14,504 nucleotides of DNA. Origin: Pseudocoprococcus catus (GTDB taxonomy: Bacteria; Bacillota; Clostridia; Lachnospirales; Lachnospiraceae). The first letter of the stretch is position 1; each line of letters begins with the position of its first letter. Position numbers and translations under genes: made by a program. The notes under the pieces are model-generated. The model did no database searches. It was not told the origin of the DNA and worked only from the letters and a program-made list of their open reading frames with translations. Positions 14,379 through 14,504 of this stretch are shown here, one piece after another. The DNA is taken from positions 486,008-500,511 of the forward strand of contig NZ_LR698973.1 in assembly GCF_902381825.1 (NCBI RefSeq), given 5' to 3'.

Positions 14379-14429
14379 GGGGTATCCAACGTCATTTTGG
14401 CATACTGTCAAAATGACGTTGGATACCCC
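14379..14429. repeat. 51-bp palindrome with 21-bp perfect arms
   Basis: The arm at 14379-14399 (starting GGGGTATCCAACGTC) is the exact reverse complement of 14409-14429, with a 9-base centre (GCATACTGT). The A-run after it on the plus strand and the lack of a T-run on the minus strand argue against a terminator. It lies directly beside the 5' break of the Rpn fragment, so it may be a mobile palindromic unit, an insertion-element end or a recombination site. Confidence 0.8.
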
Positions 14430-14461
14430 CAAAAAAGTCAGAGATTAAATGCTGATAACAC

Positions 14462-14494
14462 CCAGATAAAATCCATAAAAATGCTGTTATCTGG
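14462..14494. repeat. CCAGATAA/TTATCTGG inverted repeat at the window edge
   Basis: Eight-bp perfect arms with a 17-base centre, plus a partial direct repeat of AAATGCTG(A/T)TA (about 14447 and 14479). AT-rich, and cut by the window end, so its context is unknown. Confidence 0.35.
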
Positions 14495-14504
14495 ATAAAA
14501 CTAA

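Noticed and set aside
14379..14436. The palindrome as an intrinsic terminator.
   Set aside because: Plus strand is followed by CAAAAAAG and minus strand by CCATTTTCC; neither gives a T-run directly after the stem.
14226..14498. Plus-strand 90-codon frame at the window end.
   Set aside because: It is antisense to the Rpn fragment and crosses the 51-bp palindrome. It has no ribosome site and low-complexity Cys/Phe-rich text.

Overview
The window looks like accessory chromosome from a Clostridia bacterium, most likely Lachnospiraceae. The reasons are low-to-moderate GC, strong AGGAGG-type ribosome sites, frequent TTG and GTG starts, and gene families common in that group (YkvI transporter, AAA_14/DUF4143 ATPase, AAA-ATPase_like and Rpn fragments). 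No species can be named from the sequence alone. I see no tRNA, rRNA, CRISPR array or intact transposase.

Region by region. (1) Bases 7-2945, minus strand: a tightly packed three-gene operon. In transcription order it encodes a protein joining an integrase-type arm DNA-binding domain to a PglD/NeuD-like domain, a YkvI-family membrane transporter and an ATP-grasp ligase. A near-consensus promoter (3042-3014) lies upstream, with a perfect 9-bp inverted repeat and TGGTCAT repeats around it. (2) Bases 3188-5420, plus strand: an AT-rich, overlapping two-gene cassette. It encodes an unrecognised 411-residue protein and a winged-helix/zinc-ribbon/PD-(D/E)XK nuclease, and is a candidate undescribed defence system. 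(3) Bases 5461-7424: a graveyard with a multiply broken internal piece of glmS, an unidentified ORF with two stops, the first codons of an AAA-ATPase_like gene, and an intrinsic terminator. (4) Bases 7541-8810: an intact AAA_14/DUF4143 ATPase with its own promoter. (5) Bases 8993-10904: a sugar-1-phosphate nucleotidyltransferase gene, followed after one base by a two-TM macro-like (DUF6430-type) protein. (6) Bases 10941-12898: a type II-A-like retron. It has a complete-looking msr-msd RNA, a nucleoside-deoxyribosyltransferase-like (St85-type) effector and a reverse transcriptase whose C-terminal thumb is missing at a junction. (7) Bases 12881-14504: a convergent unknown gene, a duplicated fragment resembling its 3' end, a broken C-terminal piece of an Rpn-family nuclease with its terminator, and a 51-bp palindrome with 21-bp perfect arms.

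How the parts work together. The retron RNA, effector and RT form one unit: the RNA-DNA hybrid and RT normally restrain the NDT-like toxin. Here the RT is probably damaged, so the toxin may be uncontrolled, inactive or restrained some other way. The wHTH-nuclease and its partner look like a sensor/effector pair. The arm-domain fusion may be an autoregulator of its own operon, because repeat and palindrome sites sit exactly at that promoter. The many truncated genes between intact cassettes are typical of a defence or accessory island shaped by repeated insertion and deletion.
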